Positions 25,636-27,267 of a stretch of 27,267 bases of DNA are shown piece by piece. Source of the stretch: JACQNR01 sp049515175. GTDB taxonomy: Bacteria > Acidobacteriota > Terriglobia > UBA7540. The position numbers and the translations under genes were made by a program. The notes under the pieces are model-generated. The model ran no database searches. It was not told the DNA's origin and saw nothing but the letters and a program-made list of their open reading frames with translations. Numbering within the stretch: position 1 is the first letter of the stretch; each line of letters opens with the position of its first letter. The stretch spans positions 1 to 27,267 of the forward strand of contig JBEKUI010000022.1 of the NCBI GenBank assembly GCA_049515175.1, written 5' to 3'.

Positions 25636-26169
25636 ATGGGTCAACCTCCCGCTGCGACATCCGGTCGCCCGTTGGAAAGTCATCTCGAACACCTCGAGAA
25701 TCTTTTGCGCGAGGTGCTGCGCGCCGGGTCATTGGATCTGCGCTTTGCCATCCGCAAGGCAGGCGCTCCGCCCGAGGAACTCGAAGCGCCGGAATTCATC
25801 GTTGATATCTCCGGCCCAGATTCGGGCTTACTGCTGGAAAAGCACGCCGCCCTGCTTGATGCGCTCGAACACGTCATCCTGAAAGCGGTGCGCCTCGATG
25901 AGGAGTTGCTGGGCAAGATTACCTTCGATTGCGAAGACTGGCGCCACATGCGCGCCGAGGAGCTGCGCTTGACCGCGCAGATGGCGGCGGAACGCGCCCT
26001 GGAATCCGGAGACCCTTACGAGCTGAACCCCATGACGCCGCGTGAGCGCCGCATCGTCCACCTGGCGCTGCGGGACATGCAGAACGTCCGAACCGCCAGT
26101 GAGGGGCGGGGGCCGGAGCGGCGAGTCGTAATCCATCCCGCGCACCCACCGGCGCAACCTCGGAAATAG
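25636..26169 (+). CDS. khpB: R3H-domain RNA-binding protein (KhpB/Jag-like)
   Basis: 177 residues. The C-terminal R3H domain is clear (YELNPMTPRERRIVHLALRD then GRGPERRVVIHP, with the Arg-x3-His RRIVH). A KH-like region lies between about 50 and 115. The N-terminal Jag_N domain of Gram-positive proteins is missing. Members bind RNA and are linked to cell elongation and division. GAGGAG at the end of yidC precedes the ATG by 11 nt, and the gap to yidC is only 6 bp, so they form an operon. The position after yidC is the standard one. Confidence 0.88.
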   Translation: MGQPPAATSGRPLESHLEHLENLLREVLRAGSLDLRFAIRKAGAPPEELEAPEFIVDISGPDSGLLLEKHAALLDALEHVILKAVRLDEELLGKITFDCEDWRHMRAEELRLTAQMAAERALESGDPYELNPMTPRERRIVHLALRDMQNVRTASEGRGPERRVVIHPAHPPAQPRK

Positions 26170-26234
26170 CCATGAGACGGCCGGGCGTTCGGCTTTCCGC
26201 GAGCCAAGGGAGCAAGTTGACCTCTAATCCATTT

Positions 26235-26262
26235 TGCTGAAGGCTGAACGCTGACCGCTGAA
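26235..26262. repeat. 7-bp tandem array, unit NGCTGAN
   Basis: TGCTGAA, GGCTGAA, CGCTGAC and CGCTGAA, four units in register, ending 11 bp before the mnmE ATG. It takes the place where a ribosome binding site would be expected. Confidence 0.65.
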
Positions 26263-26273
26263 AACTTTCTCTC

Positions 26274-27267
26274 ATGCTCCCCACCGAAGACACCATTGTG
26301 GCCGTCGCGACTCCGCCCGGTCGCGGGGGTATCGGAGTTGTGCGGCTCTCCGGCGAGCGCGCCATTCCCCTCACGACGGAACTGATCCACTTTCCCAAGC
26401 TGCCACTCGAAACGCAGCGCGCGACGCTCGCGGAATTCCATGATCCCCACACGGGACGCGTCCTCGATGAGGTTGTGGTCACCTGCTTCCGCGCGCCGCA
26501 CTCTTATACGGCGGAAGACGTCGTCGAGGTTTCCTGCCACGGGTCCCCGGTGATCCTGCACCATTTGGTGGAGCTCTGTCTGGAGCGCGGGGCGCGCGCC
26601 GCTGAGCCCGGCGAGTTCACGATGCGCGCCTTTCTCAACGGCCGCATCGACCTCACCCAGGCCGAGGCGGTCCGCGACCTCATCGAGTCTCGCACCTTGT
26701 ACCAGGCACGCGTGGCCGCGCAGCAGATGGAAGGGTCGGTCTCCGCCCGGCTGAAACCCCACAAGCAAGTGCTGATGGAGTTCATCGCACGACTGGAGGC
26801 CGGGATTGATTTTGCCGAGGACGACGTGGCGGTGATGAATTGGAATGAGATCGGGGCGCGCCTCGACGTCATCCGCGCCGACCTCGGAAAGCTTGTCGAG
26901 AGTTACGCGTTCGGGCGGATCGTGCGCGAGGGACTGAGCCTGGCCATCGTCGGCCGGCCCAACGTGGGCAAATCGAGTTTGTTCAACCGGCTCCTCAACG
27001 AAGACCGCGCCATCGTCACATCGACCCCCGGCACGACGCGTGACCTCGTGACCGAGAGTGCCAGCGTCGGCGGTATCCCACTGCGCTTTGTGGATACGGC
27101 GGGGATTCGTGAGGCCACCGACGAGGCCGAGCGCCTCGGCGTCGAGAGATCAATGCAGGCGGTCGCAGATTCAAATCTGCGCCTGCTGGTTGTGGATGCG
27201 TCGCAGCCATGGTCGGAAGATGACACGCGGTTGCTCGCCAAGATTCACCCGCTCGGCGCCCTGTTGG
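26274..27267 (+). CDS. mnmE: tRNA modification GTPase MnmE (partial)
   Basis: The first 331 residues; the gene leaves the window. MnmE, with MnmG, modifies U34 of certain tRNAs. The N-terminal folate-binding domain is typical (TIVAVATPPGRGGIGVVRLS, AEPGEFTMRAFLNGRIDLTQ). The helical domain follows, then the G domain: P-loop GRPNVGKS at residues 227-234, the TPGTTRD switch, and DTAG at 274-277. The essential C-terminal Cys and the NKxD motif lie beyond the edge. ATG at 26274 is followed directly by the conserved PTEDTIVAVAT. A 7-bp array sits just upstream, and no binding site is clear. Confidence 0.96.
   Translation, partial: MLPTEDTIVAVATPPGRGGIGVVRLSGERAIPLTTELIHFPKLPLETQRATLAEFHDPHTGRVLDEVVVTCFRAPHSYTAEDVVEVSCHGSPVILHHLVELCLERGARAAEPGEFTMRAFLNGRIDLTQAEAVRDLIESRTLYQARVAAQQMEGSVSARLKPHKQVLMEFIARLEAGIDFAEDDVAVMNWNEIGARLDVIRADLGKLVESYAFGRIVREGLSLAIVGRPNVGKSSLFNRLLNEDRAIVTSTPGTTRDLVTESASVGGIPLRFVDTAGIREATDEAERLGVERSMQAVADSNLRLLVVDASQPWSEDDTRLLAKIHPLGALL

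Overview
The window looks like chromosomal DNA of an Acidobacteriota member. The G+C content is high (about 60-65% by eye). The left edge carries the PadR-regulator plus duplicated-permease (ADOP) pair that is typical of that phylum. Several housekeeping genes have their closest feel in that group. The assignment is inferred from gene content, not from a search.

Left block, minus strand (1-4516): a long TPR protein, a small two-helix membrane protein, a ThiE/TenI-family protein, a PadR regulator with its own promoter and a palindromic operator, and the start of an ADOP permease broken by an in-frame stop at codon 47. A divergent intergenic region (4517-4734) separates this block from the plus-strand genes.

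Middle block, plus strand (4735-16021): greA, a CDP-alcohol phosphatidyltransferase, a secreted CocE/NonD-type alpha/beta hydrolase, a small J-domain protein, rpmE, thyX, then nifJ (pyruvate:ferredoxin oxidoreductase) translationally coupled to a dihydroorotate-dehydrogenase-like flavoprotein, and a LysR regulator.

Aspartate-family block (16101-21621): lysC, thrC and ppc. PEP carboxylase makes the oxaloacetate that becomes aspartate, aspartate kinase commits it, and threonine synthase completes one branch.

A short lower-G+C interruption (about 21660-22770) holds a probably frameshifted DUF4145-like gene and two tiny charged helical proteins of unknown function.

Right block (22997-27267): the classic rpmH-rnpA-yidD-yidC-khpB(jag)-mnmE cluster, which makes ribosomes, matures tRNA and inserts membrane proteins. 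rpmH begins with TTG, and rpmH/rnpA and rnpA/yidD overlap by ATGA. dnaA and recognisable DnaA boxes are absent upstream. mnmE runs off the window edge.

Non-coding structure is unusually rich. Two roughly 110-120 bp elements end in CTAG-bearing inverted repeats and each supplies the TAG stop codon of a neighbouring gene. Several 7-bp tandem arrays, each with a different unit, sit just 3' of genes. One pair of such arrays is inverted around the yidD-yidC gap. I see no obvious new defence or biosynthetic system. The strongest leads are the small repeat elements, the nifJ plus DHOD-like pair, the diverged PEP carboxylase and the odd low-G+C trio.
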